This document shows, one piece after another, positions 35,020 through 46,263 of a stretch of 64,000 nt of DNA. This DNA comes from Odobenus rosmarus divergens (Eukaryota; Chordata; Mammalia; Carnivora; Odobenidae). The translations under genes and the position numbers were made by a program. The stretch covers positions 860,173 through 924,172 of the forward strand of contig NW_004450329.1 in assembly GCF_000321225.1 (NCBI RefSeq). Direction: 5' to 3'. Every line of letters begins with the position of its first letter. Positions within the stretch are counted from its first letter, which is position 1. A model generated the notes under the pieces. That model was not told where the DNA came from, searched no databases, and saw nothing but the letters and a program-made list of their open reading frames with translations.

Positions 35020-35741
35020 CTCAGAGGGTAAGCTTCTAATATTTCATCACTATGTATGTTGTACACATAGATTAGTAAACATTCTTGATTATGCTAAAGA
35101 AGAGCCCTTTTATTCCTGGGATTCTAGGAGATGTTATCAGGAATGGCTTATGAATTTTGTCACATGATTTCCTGTATGTATTGATTATTGTCCTTTATTC
35201 GGTTAATGTAAAGAATTGTACCAGTTGCTTTCAAATACTATACTAATTTCACATTCTTAGATAAATCCAACTTGATCATGATTTATCTTTTTATATAGTT
35301 TGCTGAATGCTTGCAAGTTTTTAAAAGGATTTTGCATCTATCTTCATGCAAGAGATTAATTTACTCTTTGCTTTTCTTATAATGTCCTTGACAGATTTTT
35401 CTAACAAAGCTCATAAAACATGTTGGAAATGTTCTTTTCCCATATTTGCAAATGCATTTAAGATTGGTGTATTTATTCCTTAAATGTCTGTTAGAATTCA
35501 CTAATGAAGTCATCTGGGCATGGAGTTTTCTGTGGGAAATTTAAAGTATTTGATTAATGTCTTTAATAGATATAGGATTATTTAGTTCTTTATTTTTCTC
35601 ATGTCAGTGTTGATAAACTACATTTTTATAGGAATTTTTCCATTTGTTCTACATTCTAAAACTTAATAGGCAAAGTTTTTATAATATTCTCATAATATGT
35701 TAATATCTGCAAGATCTATAACGGTGTATATTTACTCATTT

Positions 35742-35855
35742 TTTTAAAGATTTTATTTATTTATTTGTCAGAGAGAGATTGCATACAAGCAGGGGGAGTG
35801 GCAGGCAGAGGGGGAAGCAGGCTCCCCAATGAGCAAGGAGCCTCTTGTGGGACTC
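35742..35855 (-). mobile_element. 5'-truncated SINEC inside old L1
   Basis: Only the tail-side half is present: 'tttttaaagattttatttatttatttgtcagagagag', 'caagcagggggagtggcaggcagagggggaagcaggctcccc', 'gagcaaggagcctcttgtgggactc'. The tRNA-like head (inverted 'ctgagccacccagg') is missing, so the insertion was truncated or later deleted. Confidence 0.9.
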
Positions 35856-35957
35856 TATTGTTGAGATATGCTTAATTAGTCATTATTTGGTTAATTTTTA
35901 TAATTGTTCCATGTCACCTTGAAAATTCTATGTACTGACATTTGGCAGTTCAATGTT

Positions 35958-35958
35958 T

Positions 35959-35991
<33 letters not shown>

Positions 35992-36006
35992 GTATATATA
36001 TATATC
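35958..36006. repeat. (TA)n microsatellite
   Basis: About 24 TA dinucleotides with two G interruptions (TATGTATA), lying within the old L1. It is likely length-variable. Confidence 0.95.
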
Positions 36007-36330
36007 AATCAGACAAAATTTGTTAATCACATCTTTTAAATTTTCATTTTTCTTTATTTTTCTGCTTCTATCAGTTACTGAGAAAGATTTATTCAAATAT
36101 TCCATTATGATTGTTGGATTCATCTGCTGTAAATTGAAGTTTTATCATTTTTTACTTTATATATTTTGAGGCTATACTTTTGTTGCATATGATTATAAAA
36201 CATTTTACTTGCCTGGTAATTTTAATTTTTTTCATCAGGAAGTTTATTTTTTTTAATCGCCAGTTTTCTTTTGTCTTTTTTTCTTGTTGAATATTCTCTA
36301 GTGGTCCTTCTAGATTCACTTTACTTCCCT

Positions 36331-36558
36331 GCAGTTTAAAAAGTTGATGCTATGGACTACACCAACCAGGCTTTCCGTTGGATATGGCCAAAAGGATGCA
36401 CTGAAAGGATATGGAAGTTTGGCAAAAGAGAGAGTTCAGTAAATCACTTCTCTGCTCCTTTATGGCTAGACATTGGGTGGTCACACCTGAAATCTATCTC
36501 TTTTGTATAGCTATTGTCATAGTTTTCTTCAAGTTCTAATAACCATGCTCCTCCCTTG
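36331..36558. other. Unique non-coding DNA
   Basis: Nothing is recognised between the old L1 and the young L1 insertion. Confidence 0.5.
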
Positions 36559-37024
36559 ATCCTTCTTTTTTTAATTATGTTATGTTAATCATCATACATT
36601 ACATCATTAGTTTTTGATGTAGTGTTCCATGATTCATTGTTTGCATATAACACCCAGTGCTCCATTCAGTACGTGCCCTCTTTAATACCCATCACCAGGC
36701 TAACCCACTCCCCCACACCCCTCCCCTCTAGAACCCTCAGTTTGTTTCTCAGAGTCCATAGTCTCTCATGGTTCGTCTCCCTCTCTGATTTCCCCCCCTT
36801 CATTTCTCCCTTCCTGCTATCTTCTTTTTTTTTAATATATAATGTATTATTTGTTTCAGAGGTACAGGTCTGTGATTCACCAGTTTTACACAACTCACAG
36901 CGCTTACCGTAGCACATACCCTCCCCAATGTCTATCAACCAGCCACCCTATGCCTCCCACCCCCCACCACTCCAGCAACCCTCAGTTTGTTTCCTGAGAT
37001 TAAGAATTCCTCCATCCTTCTTTT
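36559..37024 (-). mobile_element. Young caniform L1 3' end (444 bp) with 11-bp target duplication
   Basis: The body runs 36570-37013, read on the minus strand: poly-T, 'catacattacatcattag', 'caccaggctaacccac', 'ctatcttctttttttttaatatataatgtattatttgtttcagag', 'catagcacataccctccccaatgtct'-like text and 'ctcagtttgtttcctgagattaagaattcc'. Duplications ATCCTTCTTTT lie at 36559-36569 and 37014-37024. It is the longest young L1 tail fully inside the window and holds only 3' UTR. Confidence 0.95.
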
Positions 37025-37339
37025 GGTTTTAATTTAATCCAGTTTTTAGTTGTTTTTTTTTTTTCAGCTGAAGAGTCTATCTGAAGTAGTATACCAATTT
37101 CTGAATGTATAACTCTTTTTCCACTTTGCATGACTTCAAATGAAATAGATGTAATGCCCACTAATTCATAGCTAAAATTCAACCTGCTACTTAAGTTATA
37201 GACCCAAATATCTAATTGCCTACTGGAAATCTCCATCCCGATATACTATGTATCTCCTCTATGTTCCAGACTGAACATATGTTCTAGACTAAATGTTCTA
37301 TGTGTCATTCAAGTATGTTCTTTATCTTCAATTTCATAC
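37025..37339. other. Unique non-coding DNA
   Basis: No gene or repeat is recognised, apart from a T12 run near 37054. Confidence 0.5.
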
Positions 37340-37578
37340 CAAGTCAAATGATTTTATTTTTTTTATTTTTTTAAAGATTTTATTTATTTATTTGACAGAG
37401 AGAGACACAGCAAGAGAAGGAACACAAGCAGGGGGAGTGGGAGAGGGAGAAGCAGGCTTCCCACAGAGCAGGAAGCCCAATGTGGGGCTCGATCCCAGGA
37501 CCCTGGGATCATAACCTGAGCCGAAGGCAGATGCTTAATGACTGAGCCACCCAGGTGCCCCCAAGTCAAATAATTTTA
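37340..37578 (-). mobile_element. Young SINEC with 17-bp target duplication
   Basis: The reverse-oriented full-length body runs 37357-37561: 'aaagattttatttatttatttgacagagagagacacagcaagag', 'aagcagggggagtgggagagggagaagcaggcttccc', 'gatcccaggaccctgggatcataacctgagccgaaggcag', 'actgagccacccaggtgcccc'. Duplications CAAGTCAAATGATTTTA (37340-37356) and CAAGTCAAATAATTTTA (37562-37578) differ at one base. Confidence 0.97.
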
Positions 37579-38454
37579 GTCAATAAAAATATTTGGATTT
37601 ATGTGGCATGAATTCAGGACAGAAAGGGCTTAATGGTGGTTCTCAGGTCATTTTTCCCTTTCCAGCCAAAGAAAAGTATTATTTGATCCAAGTGGAGCAG
37701 TGAAGATGGTTCATTCTCCTCTATTTATTTTATGAAGTAGTCACTGAGAGGTAGCTGACCTTCCATGGACTGACTACACATTCCAGGCTTCCTTACCACT
37801 AAGTATGGTCCTGTCATTTCTCACGGATTTTTAAGATGCATGTCTGCCTTCTTCAGTATTATTTTCTCCTTCCACCAGCTGCATATAAATGATTCTATGG
37901 CAATAAAGATAGCTCTTAATATCAACATTGTGTTCTTTGTTATTAACAACATTATGTTTCCCTAGTAGTGCTTTTCAGTTGATAGCATATTAGAAAAATA
38001 ACTATGTGATGCCCATAGAAATTTGGTAGCTGACTAAGGTTATCTTCCTACTCTGATTTTATTCTATTATAAATCAGATACACACTCAGGCTTGGGTTCT
38101 CCTCCTCTCCATTGCCTCAGAGACTCTCTGTGGGCAATGCATCCCGAGCATTTGTCTTCATTTTATGTGACCTCTGAAGCAGTCTCTTAATTTTTACTGC
38201 AGTTTTTGTCCATGGTGTTTGGCTTGGTGTTTCAATTGGCTCTTGCTTCCCAGTAAATCAGGAATTCAGTTCAGCTTTGCACATTCTCTACAGATGCCCC
38301 ACTCAGTCCTATGCCAATTTGTAAATCCTGATATTCAAGGACCCTTCAGGGCCCCAGAAACTTGGTCTTCAAGTATTTCAAGCCACATCATCATCATCGC
38401 GTTATATTTAATTAACCACTTATTACATCCCTAAGTGCCTTACAACCTGAATAT
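37579..38454. other. Unique non-coding DNA
   Basis: No gene or clear repeat is recognised. Confidence 0.5.
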
Positions 38455-38714
38455 CTACCATTTATTAAGCAATGACAATGACCCACACATCACTGTGATT
38501 TACATATATTGACTTATTGTATCCTCACACAATCTCTGTAAGAAAGATGTTGTCATTATTCCCACTTTTAAAAGATGAAGGACATAAGGTACAGAAAGGG
38601 CAATTAACCTGCCCAAAGTCATACAGCCTGTAAGTGGCAGTGCTGTAATTTGGACCTTGGTACTATGCCTTGAGGCTCTATGTTCCTCATTGCTGGGCTA
38701 TGCTACCCTTTATA
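38455..38714 (+). repeat. MIR-family SINE, nearly full length
   Basis: The forward MIR order is clear: 'accatttattaagcaatgac', 'gacttattgtatcctcacacaatctctg', 'tattcccacttttaaaagatgaaggacataaggtacagaaagggcaattaacctgcccaaagtcatacagcctgtaagtggcag' and 'tactatgccttgaggctc'. This is the best-preserved MIR in the window. Confidence 0.88.
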
Positions 38715-38752
38715 TATATATACATATATATATACACATATATATATATATA
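38715..38752. repeat. (TA)n microsatellite
   Basis: Interrupted TATATA/TACATA repeats between two MIR copies. Confidence 0.92.
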
Positions 38753-38764
38753 ACTACATTTTAT

Positions 38765-38935
38765 CATGATTATAAAAAACATGTGTGTGGGTTTCTATCC
38801 CAATTTTAAAGCTGAGGACAAGAAAACTCAGAGGAATTGAGCAAACTTCTCACAGTCACGCATCCAGTAAGTGCTAGAATTAAGGTTTGAATCTAGGTCT
38901 AACACCTAAGAACATGCACTTTCCATTGAAATCTG
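38765..38935 (+). repeat. MIR-family SINE, second copy
   Basis: 'tatcccaattttaaagctgaggacaagaaaactcagaggaattgagcaaacttctcacagtcacgcatccagtaagtgctagaattaaggtttgaatctagg' matches the forward MIR core and right part. It sits beside the first MIR across a TA repeat. Confidence 0.82.
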
Positions 38936-39663
38936 GAAATATTTCCCATAGTCCCATAACTTTGAAATTCATAGTTGGTATTGACTGTATTCTACCTCTA
39001 ACGGCATTTATCTCTCAAGTAACTGTAGGAAGCAATTAGCTCTCACCATAAGCCAAGCATTGGATAGATGGAGAGTTGGACAATTTCAGTCTCTGGCCTC
39101 AGAATATCGGAAATGGAACTATCACACTTTATCACACAGAGACTCTGGACTATTGATGCACAGTGAATATAGGAACCACATTTCCTAGCTGCATTTGTGT
39201 AGGATTCTGTAGCTAAGAGTTACCAGAGAGCAAAGAGATGGAAAAGAGAACACAACTCTTTCTACTAGCCCTTCCCACCTTACAAAATGGGGTTATACAG
39301 TTTTCTGTTCATTTATTGAATGTCTCAGAAAGAGAAAAATTTCAAAATTTTTTGAAAACTGTAATTTATGAACATTTTCCTCAAATCACTTTTATGGCTT
39401 TATATCCAATTTTTGATGTTTTGGAGGCTTTCATAATTCCTGGCCCAAGAAGCTCTCAAGGCTGACAGTCTGTCTTTCTGGCCTCCCTGCTTTCTGTTAG
39501 TCTAGCAATGCCAAATGTTTTACAATTGCCCAAGGGGCCACACTGTTTCACTCTTTCTGGGCCTGTGACTCTATTTTTCCTTTATTTGAGGTAGCCTTCT
39601 TTTTGCCTAGGAAAATCCTAGCCATTGTTTAGAAACCAAATCAATTTGCTCCACCTGTAGAAC
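38936..39663. other. Unique non-coding DNA
   Basis: No gene or clear repeat is recognised. The frame at 39238-39465 resembles no family. Confidence 0.5.
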
Positions 39664-39861
39664 ATATTTTGATTTTTTTAAAAGATTTTATTTATTTATT
39701 TTTGAGAGAGAGAAAGAGCATATGAGCAGTGGGGAGGGGCAGAGGGAGAAGCAAACTCCCCACTGAGCAGGGATCCTGATGTGGAACTTGATCCCAGGAC
39801 CCTGGAATTATGACCTGAGCTGAAGGCAGACGCTTAACCAACTGAGCCACCCAGGTGTCCC
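39664..39861 (-). mobile_element. SINEC
   Basis: A reverse-oriented full-length carnivore SINE: 'taaaagattttatttatttatttttgagagag', 'gcagtggggaggggcagagggagaagcaaactccccactgagcagggatcctgatgtgg', 'gcagacgcttaaccaactgagccacccaggtgtccc'. I could not delimit a clean target duplication. Confidence 0.93.
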
Positions 39862-41294
39862 GAGTATATTCTGTGTCTTAAGAAACTAGCTAATGAAAAT
39901 AGAAAGCAAAATCAGTGGCACGATACTAAAATATATATTGATTATTTCATCTTTACCTTTTAAAATTTAAACCTTGTTGATTTTACTTGTTTTATAATAC
40001 ATATAATGTAATGACAGTACTATATATTTTTGGAGATCCTTGCATTTGTTTTTCTGATAGGATGTGCAATCAAAAAAATTCAGTGATCATTTGTCTACCT
40101 CCTGTGACTGTGACTCTACACAATTGCTTGTTCTACACGATTGCTTCATCCACCTCTATGTTCTCAACTCCACCTTGGACTCAATCCCTCTTCAGTTTGC
40201 AGCTTCAATCATTTTAGCTATTTTGGCTACAATTATGTCTTTCCCCTTTGATTTGAAATAGTCTGAAGTGACCCAGTTCCAAACCATTACTAAGATACCC
40301 TCACAAAAAGCATCCAAACACAATAGAATGGTAACAAAAGTGAAGGATTTAAATATCAAATCACTTAGGTCAAATGTAGGTTTTCCCTATCTCTAAAAAT
40401 AGAATATAAATTCCTTAACAATGGTTAGTAAGTGTTTCTCACACACACACACACAAAATTGAAAATTGCCAAGTCTCATTCACATTCACCCATTAAAGTT
40501 CTGGAGTCTCATTGTAAAGAAACACTGAACAGGTGTCATTTGAACACAATGCTAGTGTTCCATAAGACACACTATGGTGGAGGGTGTTGTAGATAGAAAG
40601 GTACCTGAGAGATGAGAGACTTTAGCATCGGTTGTTATGGTAACATTCTTATCATTCATCTTAGGGATCTATATTCCTGAAGATTTTTCCAGGGTGAGTA
40701 TTTCATTACTCAGTGTAAATGATCTTTGTTTAGTTGAAACTGTGAGTGCCTTTGTACCCAATTAGAAATCTATATTAGAGAGGGATTGTCACTCTTGGTG
40801 ATTTGTATCCAATCATTGCCCGCTGATGTTGTTGCAGATTAAACAACTCTTCCTCGTGCCCCAGTTAGCAACACCCTGTGTGTTGGCTCATGGAAAGATG
40901 GTACTGAGGTGCAGGGAAGATGTTCAGTGTAGCACCCCAGAGCGGACCAGGCATTTGCACAGATTTGTCACTCTGTCATCTCAAACGTGGGCTCCAGCTT
41001 CAGGGCTAAGTTATGGCTTGGGACCTGGGCTTAAGACAGATTTGTCTGAGTCAAAGTTTAATTTCTTACTGGCTATGTGACTTTCCTAATATCTCTGAGC
41101 CTCAGTTTTAGCATCTAGAAAAATAGGATAAATTTCTATCAATGAAATAAGGAAGAAACTCCCAGAAAACGCCTCCCCTTAGGTTTCCTACCTACTTGCA
41201 TTTCTGCTTCCTTCTTACAAGATTTTCAAGAGTTGACTGTGAACTACTATTTTCAATATGGTATTTACTTTATTCTATTTAAAACATTTTCTTA
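39862..41294. other. Non-coding DNA with a CA repeat and MIR trace
   Basis: No gene is recognised. A short (CA)n lies at about 40440-40456. A reverse MIR trace lies at about 41060-41150 ('cttactggctatgtgactttcctaatatctctgagcctcagttttagcatctagaaaaatagg', compare 'agctgtgtgaccttgggc...tctgagcctcagtttcctcatctgtaaaatggg'). The remainder is featureless. Confidence 0.5.
41060..41150 (-). repeat. MIR-family SINE fragment
   Basis: 'ggctatgtgactttcctaatatctctgagcctcagttttagcatctagaaaaataggataaa' follows the reverse complement of MIR very closely in order and spacing. Confidence 0.8.
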
Positions 41295-41500
41295 GGAGTG
41301 CCTGGGTGGCTCAGTAGGTTAAGCATCCAACTCTTGATTTCACCTCAGGTCATGATCTCAGGGTTGTGAGATCGATGCCTGCATCAGGCTCAGCGTTGGG
41401 CTTGGAGCCTACCTAAGATTCTCTCTCTCCCTCTCCTTCTGCCCCTCCTATCCTGCATGCACACACACTCTCTCTCATAAATAAATAAATACATTCATTA
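41295..41500 (+). mobile_element. SINEC, older subfamily
   Basis: Forward: 'ggagtgcctgggtggctcagtaggttaagcatccaactcttgatttcacctcaggtcatgatctcagggttgtgagatcg', a CT-rich part and 'cataaataaataaatac'. The 'catccaactcttgattt' segment marks an older subfamily than the copies with 'gtctgccttcggctc'. Confidence 0.93.
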
Positions 41501-42879
41501 AACTTTTTCTCCCATAATCAATCCTCTCAATATTTGACTTGTCCTGTAACTTCCCTGTGTCTTCCAGGGAGTAAATAACAAGACTCGTGGTAGCTGTTGA
41601 GAACATTCTCATAAAATGATATTAAAGAGGAAATAATCATATTAATGAAAACAGCTACTATTTATTACATCTTTATTCTGTGCCAAACATTGGGCTGCTT
41701 TATCTAATTATCTCATTTAATTTTAATAGATTTGAAGATTGGAATCTAAAGGGTTTGAGTCAAACTTACCATGTAAAATGTGTGATGTGATGAGTAACAA
41801 GTTAAAATATACAATGCTTACTGAGAAATAAAATATAGATGAAACTGAAAAAATGAATAAACAAAACTATTATATTATTTTATTGCTACTTGTGAAACAA
41901 ATTTGACTAGCAATTTCAATGCAAATTAATATGTTTTTGTTGTAATGTTGGTTAAAAATTATTTGCACTGGAAAAATACTGGACTGTTTAGAAAATAGTT
42001 TCAGAATAAACAGATTTTGAGAACTCTGAAGAGTTTTATAAGAGGCAGGTTGGAAATTGTGTTGGTTGATAAAATAACCACTGAAGTGTGAATTTTGATT
42101 TTATTATTGAATCAAGACTAGGTGGACTGAGATTTAAAAAGAGGAGGGCACTGAAAATTCTAGAAAGAAGGGGTCTAATTAAAGGAATAAGCACCTAGAA
42201 ATTTCCCAAGATATAGAATCCAGTGTACAGGTTGTAGTAGAAGATGAACCTGTCCTGGTTTAATGGTTTTGCTAGTATGTCAAGAGATATAGAATTTGCA
42301 TATAATGGGGATTCAGGTACATTTGAAGTAGTTCGAAAAATGTCTGATCAAGGAAAATGCCATTCTATGCTTTACTTCTATAGTGAAAAAAAAGAGTAGG
42401 ATTATTAGAAGGAATTATGTCTTCAATACATAGTCCCAATTATAAACTGAAAAGACTTTCTTGTTTATTTAGATAAATAGAAAATAAATATTAAAAGTCA
42501 TTGAAAAGTAAAAAAAAATATTGTTCATATTCTTCTTATGCATAAATGTTTCTAGAAACTCAGAAGTAAAAGTATTTGCAGATGGTTCAGAGGATTATAA
42601 CTGCTATTCTGAACTGCACAGCATCATAAAGGGAGCAAGGCAGACTGGGTCCATCTCCACAGCATCCCTGCCCCAAATTGTTGATTAAAAAATTTTCTTT
42701 CATTGTGTAGCTGGGGTAGATGATCAAGGTGTGTGCTTGTCTGTTCCCTGCTCACTTCACCACAAGCCATTCTCCTTTGGACTTTGCTAGCCACATGGGT
42801 CTTTGGAGAGATCAGAATTTGCCAGGCTCTTCTCAGACTCAGAGACTTGCATTTGTTATTAATCTTGTTTAAAACAACC
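41501..42879. other. Non-coding DNA with one MIR trace
   Basis: No gene is recognised. At about 41650-41735, 'agctactatttattacatctttattctgtgccaaacattgggctgctttatctaattatctcatttaatttt' is a forward MIR 5' part. The following kilobase is AT-rich with no recognised element. Confidence 0.5.
41650..41735 (+). repeat. MIR-family SINE fragment
   Basis: It matches the forward MIR 5' half ('agctaacatttattgagcgcttactatgtgccaggcactg...tctcatttaatcct') in order. The downstream half is lost. Confidence 0.75.
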
Positions 42880-43135
42880 CAGTCCTGCTAATCCCATGGC
42901 TCTTGTAATTATGTCATTCAAATCTTAGCTTAAATGTAGGTCTTCCCTTGTTATCACCAAATCAGCACCTTGATTATCTTTTACTTGGCATTTATCTCAA
43001 CATGCAAGAATGGTTTTAACGTATTTCTGTTTTTGTCATTAGACTGTGAGCTTCATGAGGTCAGGAACATTCCTTTCTCCTTCACTTATATGACCACAGC
43101 TTCTGGCACAATATATGGCCAGTTGTTCTGCCATG
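42880..43135 (+). repeat. LINE L2 3' region
   Basis: 'ttcaaatcttagcttaaatgtaggtcttccc', 'ggcatttatctcaacatgc', 'ttagactgtgagcttcatgaggtcaggaacattcctttctcc' and 'gcttctggcacaatatatggcc' match the forward L2 3' region ('cagctcaaatgtcacc...gcacttatca...agactgtgagctccatgagggcagggac...gcctggcacatag'). Confidence 0.72.
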
Positions 43136-43329
43136 TTGCAGAGTGAATAGAGGGGACTAGAAGAATACACACAGAAACACCTTATAGAGATGCCAACCTC
43201 TGGTTATCAGGGCCACTGGGGAAATTCTTAGACGTGTAATTCCTGGAGTAGATTCTGAGAGATTCTGACTCAGGAGGCTCATGGCTCACCACTCGGTGTG
43301 CTTTCAGTTCAGCAGCACACCGATCTCCC

Positions 43330-43450
43330 TGAAGCTTACTAGAAAAATAAAATACCAGGCCCCACCTTAGATCTACTGACTCAGAATTTGCATTTAAACA
43401 AGGTTCCTGGGTGATTCTTACACACGTTAACATCTGAGAAACACTGGTCA
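43330..43450. mobile_element. hAT-Charlie MER5-family element
   Basis: 'ttactagaaaaataaaataccaggccccaccttagatctactgactcagaatttgcatttaaacaaggttcctgggtgattcttacacacgttaacatctgagaaacactgg' tracks MER5 closely ('gcccc acc..agacctactgaatcagaa...aacaagc..ccaggtgattctgatgcac...tttgagaaccactg'). The left end is degraded. Confidence 0.8.
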
Positions 43451-43540
43451 AGCGTGTTTACTAAACAATATCCAAGTATTTTTAAACTTCAGACCTATCT
43501 GAGAACCACTCATCAAGAATACGGTTAAACCAATGAAAAT

Positions 43541-43777
43541 AAGAACAAAAGGGCATCTGGGTGGCTCAGTCAGTTGGGCATCTGCCTTCGGCTCAAGTTA
43601 TGATCCCGGGGTCCTGGGGTGGAGCCCGTTTTCAGGATCCCTGCTCAGTGGGGTGTCTGCTTCTCCCTCTTCCTCTACCTCTCCCCCACTTGTGCTCTCA
43701 CTTGCTCTCTCTGTCTCTCTTTGCTTCTCTCTCAAACAAATAAATAAATAAAAATCTTAAAAAAAGAAAAGAACAAA
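43541..43777 (+). mobile_element. SINEC with 9-bp target duplication
   Basis: The forward body runs about 43550-43768: 'gggcatctgggtggctcagtcagttgggcatctgccttcggctcaagttatgatccc', a CT-rich region and a 'caaacaaataaataaataaaaatctt' tail. Duplications AAGAACAAA lie at 43541-43549 and 43769-43777. The open frames here are translations of the SINE. Confidence 0.93.
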
Positions 43778-44214
43778 GATCACACCCCTCCCCGTATTCC
43801 AGCAGAACAGATATTACAAATAGCACTTATTTATTTAACATAACATTTATAATGACCAACTACTCTCATGAGGCACCATGGTCGCTTCAGAAAATACAAA
43901 GTAAAATCAAACGTATTTCCTCCTCTTGAGATGGTGTAAGTCCACAAGTGGGAGATACAAGCAGTTGACAGCAACGAAGTGCTAGACATCACACAATAAT
44001 GAACACTTGACTTAAAGGCAAAGAAAATAATTTCTACTTGGAATCTTATCAAAGTCCTTAGGTAAACTAACCTGGTGACAAATCTGGACCCATGAAGAAG
44101 TGCTCACCTGTCAGGCAGAAGTATGCAGATCCATAGCAGCCTGGCATGATTGGAGAATCTTTGACATCTTGGTAGATTTGGTGGGAGACAGATATAAGAC
44201 TGGAAAGGCTCCAG
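43778..44214. other. Non-coding DNA
   Basis: No gene is recognised. Part of 43860-43990 may be degraded L2. Nothing else stands out. Confidence 0.45.
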
Positions 44215-44810
44215 AGCTGTATGATTCAGGACAGAGCTTTCACTCTGGCATGAACAGTTTTTGCCCTCAGGAAGCCCAAAACCCAGTAGAAGAGACTGGT
44301 GAGTGGAAGGACAATTAAATTATAGAATAACAAGGCTTGCACTGGCAAGCCTTGTGGAAGGCCAGGAATCAGCCCAGAGACCCTCAGCTGTGTTCTCAAG
44401 GGTACCCAGATGTCAAGAAGGTGAAGGAAAAAGGGGGTTGCTGTTCTAGGCAGAAATCACAACACATTTGAAGGCAAGGCTTCGTTTTGTTTTTAAGGAA
44501 AAGGAAGCACTTCGCAGTGTTTTCATTAGGGTGTGAGGTACGTGTGACAGATACAAATCTGCAAGATAGGAAATAACCAGAACATGTAGGACCTTAATTG
44601 TCATGCAGAGGAGCTTGAATTTTATTGTTTGTCAGAGGAAAACCTCCAAATGATTTTAAGTTAGAAAACACCATGATCATGTATGAATCCGCAGCAGTGC
44701 CAAGAAAAAATTACAGAGAAGCAAACAGATGTAGGGATGAGATGGGGAGGGGTGTTCTCAACAGTCCTGGTGGGAGATGTGGAGAATTGAATCCTGGAGG
44801 TGAATAGGAA
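44215..44810 (+). repeat. Probable L2-related ancient repeat
   Basis: Phrases such as 'agaacatgtaggaccttaattgtcatgcagaggagcttgaattttattg', 'caaatgattttaagttagaaaacaccatgatcatg' and 'ttacagagaagcaaacagatgtaggg' resemble the L2-associated block 'taggccatggtaaggagtttggattttattc...agcaggggagtgacatgatca'. Assignment is by recalled similarity only. A perfect 11-bp hairpin lies inside at 44330-44355. Confidence 0.4.
44330..44355. other. Perfect 11-bp inverted repeat with 4-nt loop
   Basis: ACAAGGCTTGC at 44330-44340 and its exact reverse complement GCAAGCCTTGT at 44345-44355 are separated by ACTG. It would form a compact hairpin. No poly-T or gene context suggests a terminator or microRNA, and the stem is too short for a microRNA precursor. 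Confidence 0.85.
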
Positions 44811-45225
44811 ACAAATATCACTCAAAATAGAACTTGCAAAGTCTTTATTTAGAGGCTTTATTTCTTGTCTGATATAATTCTCTGGAGGTTGGTTGTTGGA
44901 TTTCCCAGCTTGTGGAATAAGTTATTAGAAGCATAAGTTAAAATGCAATGGGGATGAGTGTGAGGTAAACAGGTCTGCTTATTGGCAGTTCAGATTAAGG
45001 AAAGGGGAGGGGGAAGAAAGCTAAGAGGAAAATCTAATAAAGAGAAAGAATAACTAAATGAAAAAAAAAAAAAAAGAAACAAACTAAAAGCAGATCCAGG
45101 GACTCCAAAATCACGTCAGCTGTGTACCATTTGGTCTGGGCAATCATCTCTGGCCAGCTCAGTGTATCAACATACATAGCACAGACAAGAATAACAGATA
45201 TTCTTGAGGACCTCAAACATCTTGG
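44811..45225. other. Unique non-coding DNA with an A15 run
   Basis: No gene is recognised. A poly-A run lies at about 45061-45075. Confidence 0.5.
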
Positions 45226-45430
45226 AAAAAGAGTGAACTGGGGTGTTTGGGTGGCTCAGTCAGTAAAGTACCCAACTCTTGATTTCATCTCAGGTCATGA
45301 TCTCATGGGTCGTGAGATTGAGCCTACCTTGGCTCTCTGCTTAGCGGGGAGTCTGCTTGAGATCCTCTCTCTCTCTCCGCCACACCTCAAATAAATAAAT
45401 AAGGTCTTTAAAAAAAAAGAGTGAATTGTG
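45226..45430 (+). mobile_element. SINEC, older subfamily
   Basis: The forward body runs about 45240-45413: 'ggggtgtttgggtggctcagtcagtaaagtacccaactcttgatttcatctcaggtcatgatctcatgggtcgtgag', 'tagcggggagtctgcttgag', a CT run, then 'caaataaataaataaggtctt'. Duplications AAAAAGAGTGAACTG and AAAAAGAGTGAATTG differ at one base. Confidence 0.92.
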
Positions 45431-46063
45431 TTCACAAATGCAAGGGGATGCCTTATATTTTTCACCTTAAGCACATTTCCATTCAAAAGAATTCAAGTTG
45501 ATGGTTCTTTTGACTCCAGTGACCCCTAAACTGCTTCATTTCCCTTTGACCCTAATTCTGGAAAACAGTACAGAGTTTGGGAGCCAATCAACCAGGGGAA
45601 CTCTGCTCACTGTTGTACCTTGAGCCAAGGCAAGAGTGAAGAAGGGGAAGGTTGAAATACACCTGTTGAGATACAGAAGCAACATTTCCCCCAGAGTGAC
45701 CTGAGGTGATTTTGTGATTACAGTCACCATGAACAGCAGTATAAACTTAGCAAAGAGGGCTGTTGCAAATACTGGGCCTCCAATAAAAGACAATAGTCAA
45801 ATTACAGCTTTTTTGGCTTTAGGATCAGAAAATAAAGACTAGTTGCATAGCTTTTGTGCTTTCTCAGGACACTCGGGGATATGATTGCTGAGTTAATTTC
45901 CTAAGTTAACAGAATTTTGAAACTTTGAGAGAGAAGTGGAGGTAATTTGGTGAAATGTATGCATATGGAGAAAAAAGACTAAGAACAAGGAGATCAAAAT
46001 GCTACAAAAATATTTAAGTTAAAACTTTAAAATATCTAAAGCTTAGGAATTCTGGTATTTCTG
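45431..46063. other. Unique non-coding DNA
   Basis: No gene or clear repeat is recognised. An 85-codon minus-strand frame at 45536-45793 matches no family. Confidence 0.5.
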
Positions 46064-46263
46064 AGAATGTATCTCTTCTTTTTTTATGAGAGAGAGAAAG
46101 GGCAGAGGGAGAGGGAGAAAGAGAATCTTAAGCAGACTCATGCTGAGCACGAAGCCCAGTGCGGGGCTGGATCTCATAACCCTGAAATCGTGACCTGGGC
46201 AGAGATCAAGAGTCAGAAGCCCAACCAACTGAGCCACCCAGATACCCCAGAATGTATATCTTC
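46064..46263 (-). mobile_element. SINEC with 15-bp target duplication
   Basis: The reverse-oriented body runs 46079-46248: a short T tail, 'gagagagagaaagggcagagggagagggagaaagagaatcttaagcagactcatgctgagc', 'ccaaccaactgagccacccagatacccc'. Duplications AGAATGTATCTCTTC (46064-46078) and AGAATGTATATCTTC (46249-46263) differ at one base. Confidence 0.94.

Larger units (their letters stand above)
35020..36330 (-). mobile_element. Old L1 ORF2 fragment
   Basis: On the plus strand the text is the reverse complement of L1 ORF2: 'ccttaaatgtctgttagaattcactaatgaagtcatctgggcatggagttttctgtgggaaattt', 'taatagatataggattatttag' and 'atattctcataatatgttaatatctgcaagatct'. It is riddled with stops. A truncated SINE (35742-35855) and a TA microsatellite (35958-36006) interrupt it. 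Confidence 0.88.

Noticed and set aside
44330..44355. microRNA precursor or transcription terminator
   Set aside because: The 11-bp stem with a 4-nt loop is too short for a microRNA precursor, and no gene or T-run accompanies it.
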